From assembly GCA_905182985.1 (NCBI GenBank), contig CAJJDN010000146.1:84928-148927 (forward strand): a stretch of DNA of 64,000 bases, written 5' to 3'. The stretch comes from Paramecium sonneborni. Taxonomy: Eukaryota; Ciliophora; Oligohymenophorea; Peniculida; Parameciidae. The number at the start of each line of letters is the position of its first letter. Position 1 is the stretch's first letter. This document shows, piece after piece, positions 36,835-49,699 of the stretch. Under the pieces are notes generated by a model. It ran no database searches and had not been told where the DNA came from. It saw only the letters and a list, made by a program, of their open reading frames with translations. The position numbers were made by a program, and so were the translations under genes.

Positions 36835-39800
36835 TCATCTTATCAAAAGTACTTCGCTATTATTGACTATTCCATATTAAGCCAAAGAGTATCCTGATTT
36901 CAAAATCATTCCATTATTGAATTAAAAACTACACTAAGAATTCTATCCTGTTTTTTCCTTAAATCTTCTCTCTAACTCTAAAACATCTGCTGTGGGAGCT
37001 ATTTCAATTTATATAATGTTAGTTCTATCTCTAACATTCACATATATCAAATTTAGACCTGTATTATTGATATTAATAATCTTGAATATTCCCACTGGAG
37101 TTTATAGTCTATTTTTTAAAATCAAATAACTATTATTTGCTACATTTAATTCCTTAAAACTTTTATCTAATGATAACTACTTTTGGTTTTGCATTAAATC
37201 TGTTGGCTAAATAATATTGTATTTTTATTTTAATTAATCAATCATTTCAAAAACCTTCGTCTCATAATCTATCTCTACATCAATTTCAATCTGCCCTAAT
37301 ACTTAAATTCTCAGACATAATGATGTTTGCTTTACTACAACATCCAAAATTTCATTGATCTACAAATTAAATGAATTTAAAAATGATGAGGAGTCTAAAA
37401 CCTATCCCTAACGCACAATTTATATTGGTTATTAAATTTTAAAATGGTCCTAACAAAATCTCTCTAAATCAGCAACTATTATATTTTATTCAAGTTCAAA
37501 AGATGCTGAATTATTCAAGTATTTAAGATAAATTTGTAATTTATTTGATTAAGTTTGAGATAAAAATCTTGGCTATTGTATTAATGATTATCTGTTATCC
37601 TATTATGGTTATCCATTAAGAAAGCTATTTGGTGAAACTCCAAAATCTTGTGATTTTTACTTTTTTGTATTATTCTGTAGGTTTGGTAAAGGCTAAGGTA
37701 TATTTTGATTCCATCCAAAATTCATTGGGGGTTATTAATAAATATTATTCATAAAATTCTATTAATTATTAATATTATTCATAAAAGGCTATTAATTATT
37801 AATATTATTCATAAAAGGCTATTAATTAAACATATTATTCATAAAAGGCTATTAATAATATTAATTGTTGATTAGAGACTATTAACCATAAATATTAGAA
37901 ACGAAACAAATTTATAAACTAGTTCCTTTTTAGAAATTTTAGGCTCTCAAACTCTTTTAAAAATCAAGAGGGACCTTTCCTTCAACAAATATTTGGAATG
38001 GCTATTGAATATTAAACTTTTATTTAAGCTCTTATTAAATAATTTAAAATAATTGACTACCAAAGGAATCTGGATTTGCTTCAATTTATAGAGCAAAATT
38101 TTAATGCTTCAAAATCAAAATAAAATTTGATTGTTATGGTTTCTCCTTAAAAACTGCTATTAAATTATTTCCGTTTTAAACCTTCTATTCAGCTAGTGTT
38201 AATTTTTCATCTAATATTTTATTACCTTCTAAGCTTAATTAAAATTATTCTTGTATCTCATAAGTGCATTATAAATGATCTATAAACTCTTTCACTGTAA
38301 AATCATCTTAAACATTAATAGATTCTATTTTATTATTAAAACTAAACTTAATTTTTATATTTTTTCCTTAATTTGGTAGATTTTCTTAATTTTAGGTTGG
38401 ATTTATTTAAATTTAAGTTGGAATTGCTTAAATTTAGATTGGATTAATTTAATTTTAAATTGGATTTACTTAATTTTAGTTTGGATTTATTTAATTTTAG
38501 TTTTGATAAATTTAATTTTAAATTGAATTTACTTAATGTTAGTTTGGATTTATTTAATTTTAGTTTTGATTAATTTAATTATAAATTGGATTTACTTAAT
38601 TTTAGTTTGGATTTATTTAATTTTAGTTTTGATTAATTTAATTTTAAATTGGATTTACTTAATTTTAATTTGGATTTATTTAATTTTAACTTGGGATTAA
38701 ATACAATAGAGAACCTTTTTTAACGTTTTAAGCTGAAATGGTTAAATTTGGTTGCAAAATTTATAAACCTTCAAGACTCAAATTAAATTTTTGTTAAATT
38801 TGATAGACCCGTTATAACTCGATCAATAAATCAGAAACTAAAGAATCAGGAAAACATTGAAACTATCTACGCTCTCCATCAATATCAAGAATAATTATTA
38901 TTTTTTTTTAATTACCAATAGAAGATGGAGATTATTGGTTTTAATTGATTATAGTATTTTGAAGCGCTTATGGAATTATTTCAACCATTAAAACATTTCC
39001 CTTCTAAACATTCTAGTTGGCTAAAGTATCATTTGAATTTAAAATTTAATTCCCTTCAAGTTTTAATTATATTTGTCCTTAAATTTATAAATTTTGTTAA
39101 CTATAGGTAATGACTTCCTAAACTAGTTTTGTGTTATCAATATCAAGTGGAAATTTTTAGCCACGATAATCAATCAAAATTTTTATTTATTTTCCATTTT
39201 TTTCCTCATTTTTGATTAAAAATAATACAGATCGAGTTATTATTCCCTGTTACCCAAGAGTTTAATTTAGCTTTAATTTAATTCCGCTTTCTGTTTATAA
39301 AATGAAAGAAGTGTTAATTTTAATTTTTTTAGCAACACTTTCAATTAATTGCTACGTTGATGTATCTTCTTGAGCAGAGAAATCAAATGTCTCGCCTTAA
39401 TATTAGATTATAAGTTATAGAGGCTTTCCTTATTTTTACTCATAAATTGGTTTAGAATCTATAAATTTAGCGATTAATTTGGATCCTTGAACAATTTAGA
39501 ATTTTTATAAGGTCTCATTTGAATTTAACATTTGATTGTTGTAGAATAACTTTACCTCTCTTTCGAGTTTCAATTCACTAATAAACTATTATTCAAGTTA
39601 ATAAACCAAAACATTAGATAATATTTACATGTCTAATTTTTTATCACCTAATTAAATTGTCAAATTCAAATCTATTGGATTTTATTAAATTTTATTGATA
39701 TACAATATCTAACCTTTAACAACATTTTATTATCTAAATGTTTAGTTATGATTTAATATCTACCCATTTTACGATTAAAACTTTATTTATGGTAAATTAT

Positions 39801-42800
39801 ACTGTTTTTGTAGTTCTTAGGCTAATTCAGAAACATAAGCATCAATATTTACATCTACTTTATTTGGTTAATTTTGATCAAATTAAATAATTAACGATAT
39901 TAAATTTTATTGATTAGATTATTTTAAAATTTCAACTGTTAGTATAGATCCTTTTGGTATTTGTAATTAACCTATTGTTTGATTATTAGGTAAGATTTAA
40001 TCATTGAGTTTCAAAATTACATTATCTTTTATTGAATATAATTATACAGATGTTTCTATCAGTTCTTAAATAAGTGTATCTAAACTTATTTCGATTGGTG
40101 TATTTTAACCAACATAATTTAAAAATATTACAATTTCTTATGATTATGCAATTTATTTTTAGACTTCAACTGTTAATATAGAGCCTTTTGGAATTTGTAA
40201 TTAACCTATTGTTTGATTATTAGGTAAGATTTAATCATTGAGTTTCAAAATTACATTATCTTTTATTGAATATAATTATACAGATGTTTCTATCAGTTCT
40301 TAAATAAGTGTATCTAAACTTATTTCGATTGGTGTATTTTAACCAACATAATTTAAAAATATTACAATTTCTTATGATTATGCAATTTATTTTTAGACTT
40401 CAACTGTTAATATAGAGCCTTTTGGAATTTGTAATTAACCTATTGTTTGATTATTAGGTAAGATTTAATCATTGAGTTTCAAAATTACATTATCTTTTAT
40501 TGAATATAATTATACAGATGTTTCTATCAGTTCTTAAATAAGTGTATCTAAACTTATTTCGATTGGTGTATTTTAACCAACATAATTTAAAAATATTACA
40601 ATTTCTTATGATTATGCAATTTATTTTTAGACTTCAACTGTTAATATAGAGCCTTTTGGAATTTGTAATTAACCTATTGTTTGATTATTAGGTAAGATTT
40701 AATCATTGAGTTTCAAAATTACATTATCTTTTATTGAATATAATTATACAGATGTTTCTATCAGTTCTTAAATAAGTGTATCTAAACTTATTTCGATTGG
40801 TGTATTTTAACCAACATAATTTAAAAATATTACAATTTCTTATGATTATGCAATTTATTTTTAGACTTCAACTGTTAATATAGAGCCTTTTGGAATTTGT
40901 AATTAACCTATTGTTTGATTATTAGGTAAGATTTAATCATTGAGTTTCAAAATTACATTATCTTTTATTGAATATAATTATACAGATGTTTCTATCAGTT
41001 CTTAAATAAGTGTATCTAAACTTATTTCGATTGGTGTATTTTAACCAACATAATTTAAAAATATTACAATTTCTTATGATTATGCAATTTATTTTTAGAC
41101 TTCAACTGTTAATATAGAGCCTTTTGGAATTTGTAATTAACCTATTGTTTGATTATTAGGTAAGATTTAATCATTGAGTTTCAAAATTACATTATCTTTT
41201 ATTGAATATAATTATACAGATGTTTCTATCAGTTCTTAAATAAGTGTATCTAAACTTATTTCGATTGGTGTATTTTAACCAACATAATTTAAAAATATTA
41301 CAATTTCTTATGATTATGCAATTTATTTTTAGACTTCAACTGTTAATATAGATCCTTTTGGAATTTGTAATTAACCTATTGTTTGATTATTAGGTAAGAT
41401 TTAATCATTGAGTTTCAAAATTACATTATCTTTTATTGAATATAATTATACAGATGTTTCTATCAGTTCTTAAATAAGTGTATCTAAACTTATTTCGATT
41501 GGTGTATTTTAACCAACATAATTTAAAAATATTACAATTTCTTATGATTATGCAATTTATTTTTAGACTTCAACTGTTAATATAGAGCCTTTTGGAATTT
41601 GTAATTAACCTATTGTTTGATTATTAGGTAAGATTTAATCATTGAGTTTCAAAATTACATTATCTTTTATTGAATATAATTATACAGATGTTTCTATCAG
41701 TTCTTAAATAAGTGTATCTAAACTTATTTCGATTGGTGTATTTTAACCAACATAATTTAAAAATATTACAATTTCTTATGATTATGCAATTTATTTTTAG
41801 ACTTCAACTGTTAATATAGAGCCTTTTGGAATTTGTAATTAACCTATTGTTTGATTATTAGGTAAGATTTAATCATTGAGTTTCAAAATTACATTATCTT
41901 TTATTGAATATAATTATACAGATGTTTCTAACAGTTCTTAAATAAGTGTATCTAAACTTATTTCGATTGGTGTATTTTAACCAACATAATTTAAAAATAT
42001 TACAATTTCTTATGATTATGCAATTTATTTTTAGACTTCAACTGTTAATATAGAGCCTTTTGGAATTTGTAATTAACCTATTGTTTGATTATTAGGTAAG
42101 ATTTAATCATTGAGTTTCAAAATTACATTATCTTTTATTGAATATAATTATACAGATGTTTCTAACAGTTCTTAAATAAGTGTATCTAAACTTATTTCGA
42201 TTGGAGTATTTTAACCAACATAATTTAAAAATATTACAATTTCTTATGATTTTTGATTTTAATTTATTTATTAAGATACCTCAATATATTTAGCATTTAA
42301 AGTTTCAATTTTTTGATTCGATTACAATAGCTGCACTCCATCCTTCAAAAGTAAAAATTGTTGAATATTTTTAAATTATTCTTTTATTTTCTGCTCTAAA
42401 TCCGAAACAAGACTTTATCGATTGATACTGATTTAATATTATGTATTATTATATTAAATTTAGACTGTCATCATCGAATTATCTTGTTTTATTACATCAT
42501 TATTCTCACAATTAATGATAGAATTAGAAATTATATTATATGAACCTAATTAAACTTCTTTTTCTAATTGGACTCCTTGATAGAAAAGCGTAAAAGAGCC
42601 ATATTAAAGGTTGAATTCTTTTTAACATTGTTAGTACAGTATCTCAGCTTTCTCTGCTAAGCTGATATGTGGCCAAAAGGATTTCTCTTTTCCTTTTACT
42701 TTAAGAAAAACATATTCAAAAGTTTTAGTGACTTTCAATTCTAAAGTAACACCATTTTTAATTTTATTTTCTGTCAATGTTTTATCTTTTTAAAGTTCAA

Positions 42801-42948
42801 CACCATTCATGAATAATCCATAACATTTATTCTAGATTTGTAATTTTAATGTTGAAATTAATTTGTCAATGTAATCTTGAATCCTTTTAAACGATTGACA
42901 TTCTGATTTTAACAGCTAACCTTCATAAGAGACTGTAAATTATATCAT
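36835..42948 (-). CDS. Giant poly-ubiquitin-like (UBL) chain protein
   Basis: One intronless ORF of 2,037 aa. I count about 23 domains of 70-80 residues, each with a beta-grasp pattern: two strands, a helix (SLDTLIQELIETSVQLY), a strand pair (VILKLNDQILPNNQTIGQL) and a closing strand (GSILTVEV). Three divergent domains come first, then ten near-identical 78-aa units (residues about 227-1006), five divergent units, an Asn/Gln/Pro-rich linker, two more units, a second linker with four PFMNN repeats, and three last units ending NNSEVLLIR. There is no Gly-Gly at domain ends, so this is not processed polyubiquitin. The ubiquitin-like fold is my inference from pattern and length. It runs head to head with a VWA gene. 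Confidence 0.85.
37735..37860. repeat. 30-bp repeat coding the NQQPFMNN linker
   Basis: Four 30-bp units (in phase, 10 aa each) within the poly-UBL gene, encoding Asn/Gln-rich decamers around PFMNN. It forms part of the flexible spacer before the last three UBL-like domains. Confidence 0.85.
38395..38695. repeat. 63-bp repeat coding an Asn/Gln/Pro linker
   Basis: About four to five imperfect 63-bp units (21 aa of alternating Gln, Asn, Ile, Pro, Val). They form an approximately 100-residue spacer in the poly-UBL protein, likely disordered. Copies differ by single bases, unlike the homogeneous 234-bp array. Confidence 0.85.
39929..42268. repeat. Ten tandem 234-bp (78-aa) UBL units
   Basis: Unit starts are 39929, 40163, 40397, 40631, 40865, 41099, 41333, 41567, 41801 and 42035, exactly 234 bp apart. 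Interior units differ at only one or two bases (for example GAGCC/GATCC, TATCAG/TAACAG); the outermost unit at 39929 is the most divergent. The unit keeps the reading frame of the minus-strand gene. Such uniformity implies recent amplification or ongoing gene conversion. The true copy number may differ from the assembly. Confidence 0.97.
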
Positions 42949-43144
42949 TAATATTTATAAGATTTAATTAATCAATAAAATTTCTTATGAATAATAACTC
43001 ATAAGTAAGAAAAATAATGTATATATTCATGATAATTCTATGAAGCAATAAATAATAATTCAGGAGATCATTAGAAAAAAATAATAAATATTCTTTTCTT
43101 AAATCTATTATTTTTATTAAAAATAACTAATAATTAATTAAAAA
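42949..43144. promoter_or_regulatory. Shared promoter interval, poly-UBL and VWA genes
   Basis: The only 196 bp between two start codons facing away from each other. Very AT-rich, with no ORF. By position it must contain both promoters, so the pair could be co-regulated. No specific element is recognised. Confidence 0.55.
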
Positions 43145-44455
43145 ATGAATTATGATAAGCAATTCTATTTATACTCTATTGTAGATTAAAAACCAGAGCA
43201 TGATTTCTCTGTTGTGGGAGTTATCGATGGATCTGGAAGTATGAGTGAATGTTGGTCAGATCTATGCAAAGCCTGGAATAATTTTATATATGATATCTAG
43301 AGTTCTTTTTGCATTCAATTTGATGATGCAGCTGAATTGTAATTGAATCCTAAATTAGACCATTAAAAAGGAGAAGGCACAAATATATCATTAGGATTTC
43401 AAGAACTTATCAAATTAGTGAAAAGTGGTAGATTAAAAAAAAATGTCATCGTTGTTTTTATAACTGATGGAGTAGGAGATGATAAATTAGACAACTACAT
43501 TAATAATTTAGCAGAAAACTTTACAATTTTTCATGAGTAAGAATATTAATTTAAGTTTTTCACCTTGGCAATAGGGGATACATTTTCCCATACTATTGTG
43601 GCTGAATTGAAAAACAGAATTCATAATTCAACATTAATTAGTTCTTAGATGGAATACATTTAAAATTCCAGGGTTGATTTTTAAAATAAATTGCAACAAA
43701 TCAAAGAAGAAATATTCTACAGACTAGTCAGAATTGAACCAGCTGTATAATTGGTACCTTTTGGAAAAAAAATGACAAAACTTGCGCCTAATTAAACTAT
43801 TTTTTCAGAAAATCCAATAATCAAAATAAATGGAGAAGAGATTAATCTCAAACAATATTCAATCTCAAATCACGATTTATTTTAATTTGTGAATTAGATT
43901 TTCTTAAAATTGATGGAAGATAGCACTAGAGGTTTGAAATCGGTTTAAGATGAAGCAAACAAATAGCTTCAAATTATAAACACCTTAATGTAAAGAGTAT
44001 CTCAAGAAGATTAAAATGATTATAAATAGGATATTTAAGAAACAATTACAAAAATCAAAGCTTTTGCTTAAGGATAGTAATTATTAAAATTATTATCTGC
44101 TAAAGATGCGGCCGAATCTATTACTAAGTTGCAAGCAGCAATTTTAGCCAAGAATACTAGAAGACAAGATGTATTTTATATCTAATCTTATTAGAATTAT
44201 GAATAAAAAAAAGTAACCAACGAAAAATTAGAGAAAGCTAAGCAAAGATTAAATAGCATGAAAAAATCCGTTAAAATTAAAACTATTTTTTCATAAATTG
44301 AATAGTTTTTTAAGGAAAACACGAATACAAGTCCTTAACTATTAGTTAAATTACTACAAGAAAAAAAGGGAGGCTTGAATTTACAGCGATATGCTTTAGA
44401 ATATCAAGTTGAATGCAATGAATTATTCTTATTGCTTCATATTTGCAATTAATGA
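43145..44455 (+). CDS. VWA-domain protein
   Basis: Single exon of 436 aa. The VWA fold occupies about residues 18-190: strand VVGVIDGSGSMS with the complete MIDAS motif DxSxS, a Thr in GEGTNIS, and the second MIDAS Asp in VVFITDGVGDD. A beta-rich middle (VQLVPFGKKMTKLAPNQTIF) follows, then a helical C-terminal half with coiled coil (NEKLEKAKQRLNSMKKSVK). Intact MIDAS residues imply metal-dependent ligand binding. VWA domains often act as adaptors, and one (Rpn10) is a proteasomal subunit next to ubiquitin receptors. Given the divergent poly-UBL neighbour, binding to the UBL chain is an attractive but unproven idea. Confidence 0.85.
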
Positions 44456-44520
44456 AAAATTAATAAATTTTTAAAAATAACTAATTAGTCTATTTTTCAT
44501 ATTTTTATCTCTGTTTTACA

Positions 44521-44736
44521 ATGACTCTACAAATCATTTTAAATCAAAAGAATGTCCTCAAAATATTATACTCCTAAATACTAAAATAAATGAAGATACC
44601 GGTTTTTGAAGAAGAATCCAAGGAAACAATTCATAAAAGAAAATTAGAGAATAGGAAGAATAAAAAAGGTAATAAATTTGTAAGTAGACAGATATAAATC
44701 TTATATTTTGGACTCAAACCCTATATTGTTTTTTGA
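44521..44736 (+). CDS. Possible small basic protein
   Basis: A 71-codon ORF (ATG 44521, TGA 44734) with a Lys/Arg/Asn-rich centre (HKRKLENRKNKKGNKF). No family recognised. An overlapping frame starting at ATG 44552 is equally basic, so the frame is not certain. Confidence 0.25.
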
Positions 44737-45351
44737 ACCAATTCTCTGGACTACTTTTTGTCTTATCTCCTTAAAATATATCTTATTGAAGATTTAAGAA
44801 TTTTTTAAGTAAAATTCTTCTTTTTATTAGTTAATTTTAATTTCAATTCAATTCTATATATTTTATTTTTGGCATCTTTTCGTCTGATATTTAACAAAAG
44901 TATTTAATTATTTCCAAAAATTTGTTTATCAATCTTTTAATTAACTTAATTTATCTGTTGTAAAGTTATTTTATAAATTTCTCTTGAATGTCTTAAATTT
45001 TTATTTTATCTATTCTATCTATTTAAAAAGATTTATCCAAATTTTTTATTGAGAGCGGTTCAGAAATCTCAAAAGTATGTCTATTTTAACTATTAGTAGG
45101 GAATCATTGAATTCAAGTTGTTTAAGGAATATATTATAATGGAACAATTTATATTTTTTGTAAGATCTTACTTTTCATCTAAAACATCTTCCAAAACTTG
45201 AATTAAGAACTTGGAGACAGATTTGAGGAGAATGCTAAAACTCATAGAAACTTGGAATTAATCTAGATTAAATATATAGGTTGGTTATTTTATTCTTAAA
45301 TATTATCTACATTTATAATTATAGATAAATATGTGAAATTGGAAAGAATCT
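44737..45351. other. AT-rich intergenic, nothing assignable
   Basis: Between the VWA neighbourhood and the end of CFAP70. Several short open stretches exist in both strands but none has a start, a splice pattern or residues that look conserved. Confidence 0.5.
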
Positions 45352-48094
45352 TCATAAAAACTTTATTTCGTTAATAACTTTTGCCTTTTCATTTGCACTT
45401 TCTAAATATAACAAAGATTCCTCGTAATATTATTTAGCTTCTTCCTTTCTTTGTAATTCTGCATGCACTTATCCTAAATTCTTCAATAATAATCCCATGC
45501 TAGGTATTTTGACTTTAGAATTATAAACCCTCATCAATATATTTCGACAACTTTCAAAATCTTAGCATTTAAACATTTCCTCTGCTAATTCAAGTAATAA
45601 ATCTAAATCATTAACTTCTGTTTATTCCATTCTTTATAAACATTGTTTAGCCTACTATCCTCTTTTTTATTACAAACAATTTAACGCCTAATAACCCCAA
45701 ACCTCACCATTAAAAGGTTCATGAATGCTTGCTTAACAAAGACACTCTTCAGCTATAGGATCCTTCAATCTCAAATTTGATATACCCAATCCTAACCAGG
45801 TTAAGGAACTATTTGAAGGATTTTATTAATCTAAGGCTCGTTCAAAAATAGTTTTCGCATCTTACCATGATTTACGCTTTAAATACAAATACCCCAATCT
45901 TAATAGAATATCAAATGACTTTCTTTGCTAGATGGATAAAGCTTTCAGAAAGGTTTCTTCTGCTTCATAAAACTGTTCTGTTTGATAACATAAAGAACCT
46001 TTAATTAAATACACTTCATAATTTTTTGGATTTTGATTTAATATTTTTTAAATTAAGCTTTATGCTTCTGCGTAGTTTTCATTGAAAATATAAATCTGAG
46101 CTTTGATTATGTTAATTTTTTGTGTAGTTTTATCTTTGATATTTACAAGAGCTTTCTCAGCTAAATCATATAAGCTTCGAGATGCGAAATATTCAATTAG
46201 TTCTAATTATATTTAATCAGTCTGTTCTTGAGTTAAAACTGGAGCCTTTTTTGCTTTTTCTTATTATTCAATCATTTATTGTTTAAAATTGGGTAAAACA
46301 TGGGGATCTGGTTACTATTTTGGAAAACTTTTATAAAATTAAGACAGCATACCCTTTGGATAACAAGCCCATTGTTCTCATGAATATTCTTTGGGTGCAT
46401 CTCGAGTATTTATCAGCCAAATTTTGATTTCCTTGTTACTTATAGATGAATGACATAAGTAGATTGAAAAGTGTATTTATTGGTTCTTTTTATAGTAAAG
46501 CTTAAACAATATTGATGGCTTCTTTATAACGTTCTCTTCTAATATAGAGACAAGCCATTAATAATTCATTTTCTTTATTCCATTCTATATCTCTAACCAT
46601 TTATAACAATTGCTCAGCTGCTTTGAATCTCTGAATCTTGAAACAATATTTAGCAAAAATAGTTGCTGATTTAGGATCCACTAATACCATGTTTGTATAA
46701 TATTTTAGAGCTTGATCGACTTAATTGATAGTTTCATATTGTTCAGCAAACCTCTTAAATTTTTTGTAAGCAGATTCTTTCAATGATTAGAATACTACAT
46801 CTCTATCTCTTTAATTTTAATCATAAGTTGCATATAAATCTTCATGAATGTCTTCTTTATTATTTAGAACATATTCACCAAGTGTAGTTTGCATTTCTTC
46901 CATCATAAACACATAGAGTTCTGCAAATAATCTATCTTATTCATCCTTATTCACTCCTACAAATAATCCTTCTTTGGCAAATTTATCAATGCAGACTCTA
47001 ATAATTGATGATCTCAATCTATCTTAAAGAATTTTATATTTTCCAGATTAATTAATTTCATTAAGAAAGGATTCTTTCTTCTTCTATAATTCCTATCTTT
47101 TTTAAATAGTCAGATTTGCACTTATTTTGGCCTTTTAATCACTTGGATAAAGTTTACTATATTCTTCATCTAATGCTTTCATGGCCTCTTTTATATCTCC
47201 TTTAAAATTATCATGAATATTTACTTTATAATTGTCCAACACATTCAAACTTGCTAGGTATTTTTTAAATAACAATTGGTTCAATATTTAAAACCGGAAT
47301 ATCTTCTACAAGTGGTGTAAGTGCTGGTTCTGTCTCTATATCTACTTTTACATACATCTTATCACAATTATATTTTGGACAATCTGCATTTTCTTCTTAT
47401 TATAAAAATGCTCTCACTGTTGTATGAGTGCATCCAGGTTCTAACAAATCTGACAAATCAAAAACCCCTTTAAATATAATTTATGTTAGTTCAGCATTAT
47501 TTAAATTTTTGGTCTTACCTTTCTTCAATTTTACCAATTCTTCTTCAGTTATTGCAGGTTATCTTATAAAATAAATCATGTTTCTTTATTCAAGAATTTC
47601 TTCCTCCAATTAACGCACATTCGATATTTCTATTGTATGAGTTTCTTCATACTAAATACTCGTAGTTTTGAATTTGTCTTCAGAAATAAAAAAAAATTTA
47701 TCTTTATCTTATAGAGTCCCCAAATGCTATTATTTTTTTTATTCTTCCTCTTCCTCTAATGCCACTACTTTTCTCATTTACTCTTCTTCTTCAGGACTCT
47801 TAGTTTCTTTTTTATTCTTTTTACTATTTTTCTAATACTCTTCAAATTTCTCTTTCTCTGTCAATTCCCGACCCTTAATCTTTCCAAACAAATCTTCCCC
47901 TTAGTAACGAACTACATTTGCAAATATTCCTGGATTCGTTTCATCTGTCAATTTCCAATCTTCTGTAAATCCATACACCCCCTAATATAATTATTATATT
48001 GCCACTATACTTTCACAGTTATATGTACTTTTAATATCTCTATTGGATTATTTACTTTTTCTAAAAGTGACAATAATTTTAAATCTGGTTCCAT
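45352..48094 (-). CDS. CFAP70: Cilia- and flagella-associated protein 70
   Basis: Introns 47982-48010 (29 nt), 47200-47224 and 46328-46352 (25 nt each, both ending AAG) give 887 aa. The N-terminal half is strand-rich, like the C2-type region of CFAP70 (ITVKGVYGFTEDWKLTDET, then FKGVFDLSDLLEPG). The C-terminal half is a run of TPR units (residues about 400-880: ALKYYTNMVLVDPKSATIFAKYCFK, AEETFLKALSIQQRKSFDILLRLG, AKTIFERAL, ECLCQASIHEPFNGEVW). CFAP70 is an axonemal protein of the outer dynein arm region, required for normal beating. TPR content, order and N-terminal domain all fit. It lies head to head with the gene at 48188. Confidence 0.88.
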
Positions 48095-48187
48095 TTATTT
48101 TAATAATTATTTATGTAAGCTAATTATTCACCTCCTTCAACAAATACAAATGTTTTTGAAAAACTTTAACATAACAAAAAAAGTTAA

Positions 48188-49648
48188 ATGTCTTCTGTTT
48201 TACGAATTCTCCTTAATAGTCCTTCTAACAGGCCAACTACTATGTAAAGACCTTAAACAAAGTTTTAATCCTTTTCTTAGCGAAACTCACCTCTTCCCAA
48301 AGATATGTCAGCATTTGAAAGAACTCAAGATCAGACAGTTAAACAATTAGATATTAGTCATCTACATGAATTTGAAATCAAAACATCCAATATGACCCCA
48401 CATTCCCCAATTAACTCAAAAAATCAGATGAGTAAAGTATAAAATTTCTGATATTCTTTCCTAGGAATAAAAATTGACTTCTTTCATTAGTACATAGAGA
48501 TACAATAAGAATGACAAAAAATATAATATGGTTCTATTTTTTGAAGAAAATTCCCTTATATTTCAAGAGGTAATTAAAAGAAAGGATGTTGAAAAAATTG
48601 TAAGTTTATTTCAAACTCCAATGGTTTTAGCATAATAAGAAAATGTATTCAATTAAATTACATTCTACATAGTTGACTGAAACCTTTTTAGAAATGATCT
48701 TCTTTTTAGCTACTTTTTTTTCAGATTGTCAAGAATATTCAAAAGCTACTTACTTCCTTAAGGATTGTTATACATTGTCAAATCTAATTCGTAATCCATA
48801 ATTGAAAGTCAAGGGTCTTTTATTGTTAGCTTAATGTTCTAAACAGTAATATATTATATATTTATAGGTACAAGTTGTTTGATTAACAAATTGTTCTTGT
48901 ATAAAAAGCATTGATGTATACATGGGCTTTTGAGTATCATGATCTTGAAATTTAGTGTTATGATGCCATGGGAATAGCTTATTTCTACTAAGGCAATATT
49001 TAAAAAGCTGAATTTTATCATTAAAAATGGACCAGTGGATTTTTAGAACCCCCAAAATCATATTATAGGATTACAGCATAAGAATTTATTTCAATGTTCG
49101 AGAAAACACTTCCAACTAAAGCTATTGACTTTATTTCTTCAATTCAAGGAGCAATTAACGTCCCTTTTATAAATATTGCAAATGGAAAAAATTTTGATGA
49201 TAAGAGATTTATTAAGTACAATAATTGTAATCCAATTGAAATTCTTACAACAATTGTGACGAATAAAGATTTCTAAGAGTTTAATTTAGTCCATCACGAA
49301 CAAACTTAGATTATAAATTCAATTCTAAGGAGGCAACCAAAATTACCGAAAAAGATACTTGAAATTACAGAAAAATATCATTAAAATAAAGAATAATATG
49401 AGTTTGACCATAAAATCTATGAAAATCCAAAATATAAATTATCTATATAATAATAGGTAAACCATAGAATAAAATAAAAATTTTCATTAGAAAATGTCAA
49501 CTTAAACATTCTTTAATTTATTGCTACCTAAAGAGAACCATTTGTCAAAGCATAATAAATTTATATACGATCAAATCATTCAAAAAAAGAATTTATTCCT
49601 GCTTTCGTAGCTAGATATAAAAAAATGCTTTTACAGATACTAAAATGA
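48188..49648 (+). CDS. TPR-like helical protein, unknown
   Basis: Introns 48437-48464, 48600-48630 and 48846-48867 give 459 aa. The first 80 residues are Ser/Pro/Arg-rich and probably disordered. The middle is helical with TPR-like pairs (YNMVLFFEE region; FSDCQEYSKATYFLKDCY; then WAFEYHDLEIQCYDAMGIAYFYQGNIQKAEFYH, a good TPR). The C-terminal 170 residues are basic and unstructured-looking. The single strong TPR, ending in YH before a GFLEPP turn, suggests a scaffold. Divergent from CFAP70 by 93 bp, so possibly also ciliary, but this is only positional. Confidence 0.75.
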
Positions 49649-49699
49649 ATTGATAAATTATTCATTTTTTGTAAATATAGATATTAATACATCAAAAAA

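Noticed and set aside
39929..42268. Possible CRISPR array or satellite DNA
   Set aside because: The units are directly adjacent, 234 bp, have no spacers and keep one reading frame in a 2,037-codon gene; they are coding repeats.
36835..42948. Polyubiquitin gene
   Set aside because: Units are 78 aa, differ widely from ubiquitin and lack Gly-Gly at their ends; a processed polyubiquitin would have 76-aa identical units.
46380..46430. In-frame TGA in CFAP70 suggesting TGA as a sense codon
   Set aside because: A 25-nt intron at 46328-46352 restores the frame and the TPR without needing to read the TGA.
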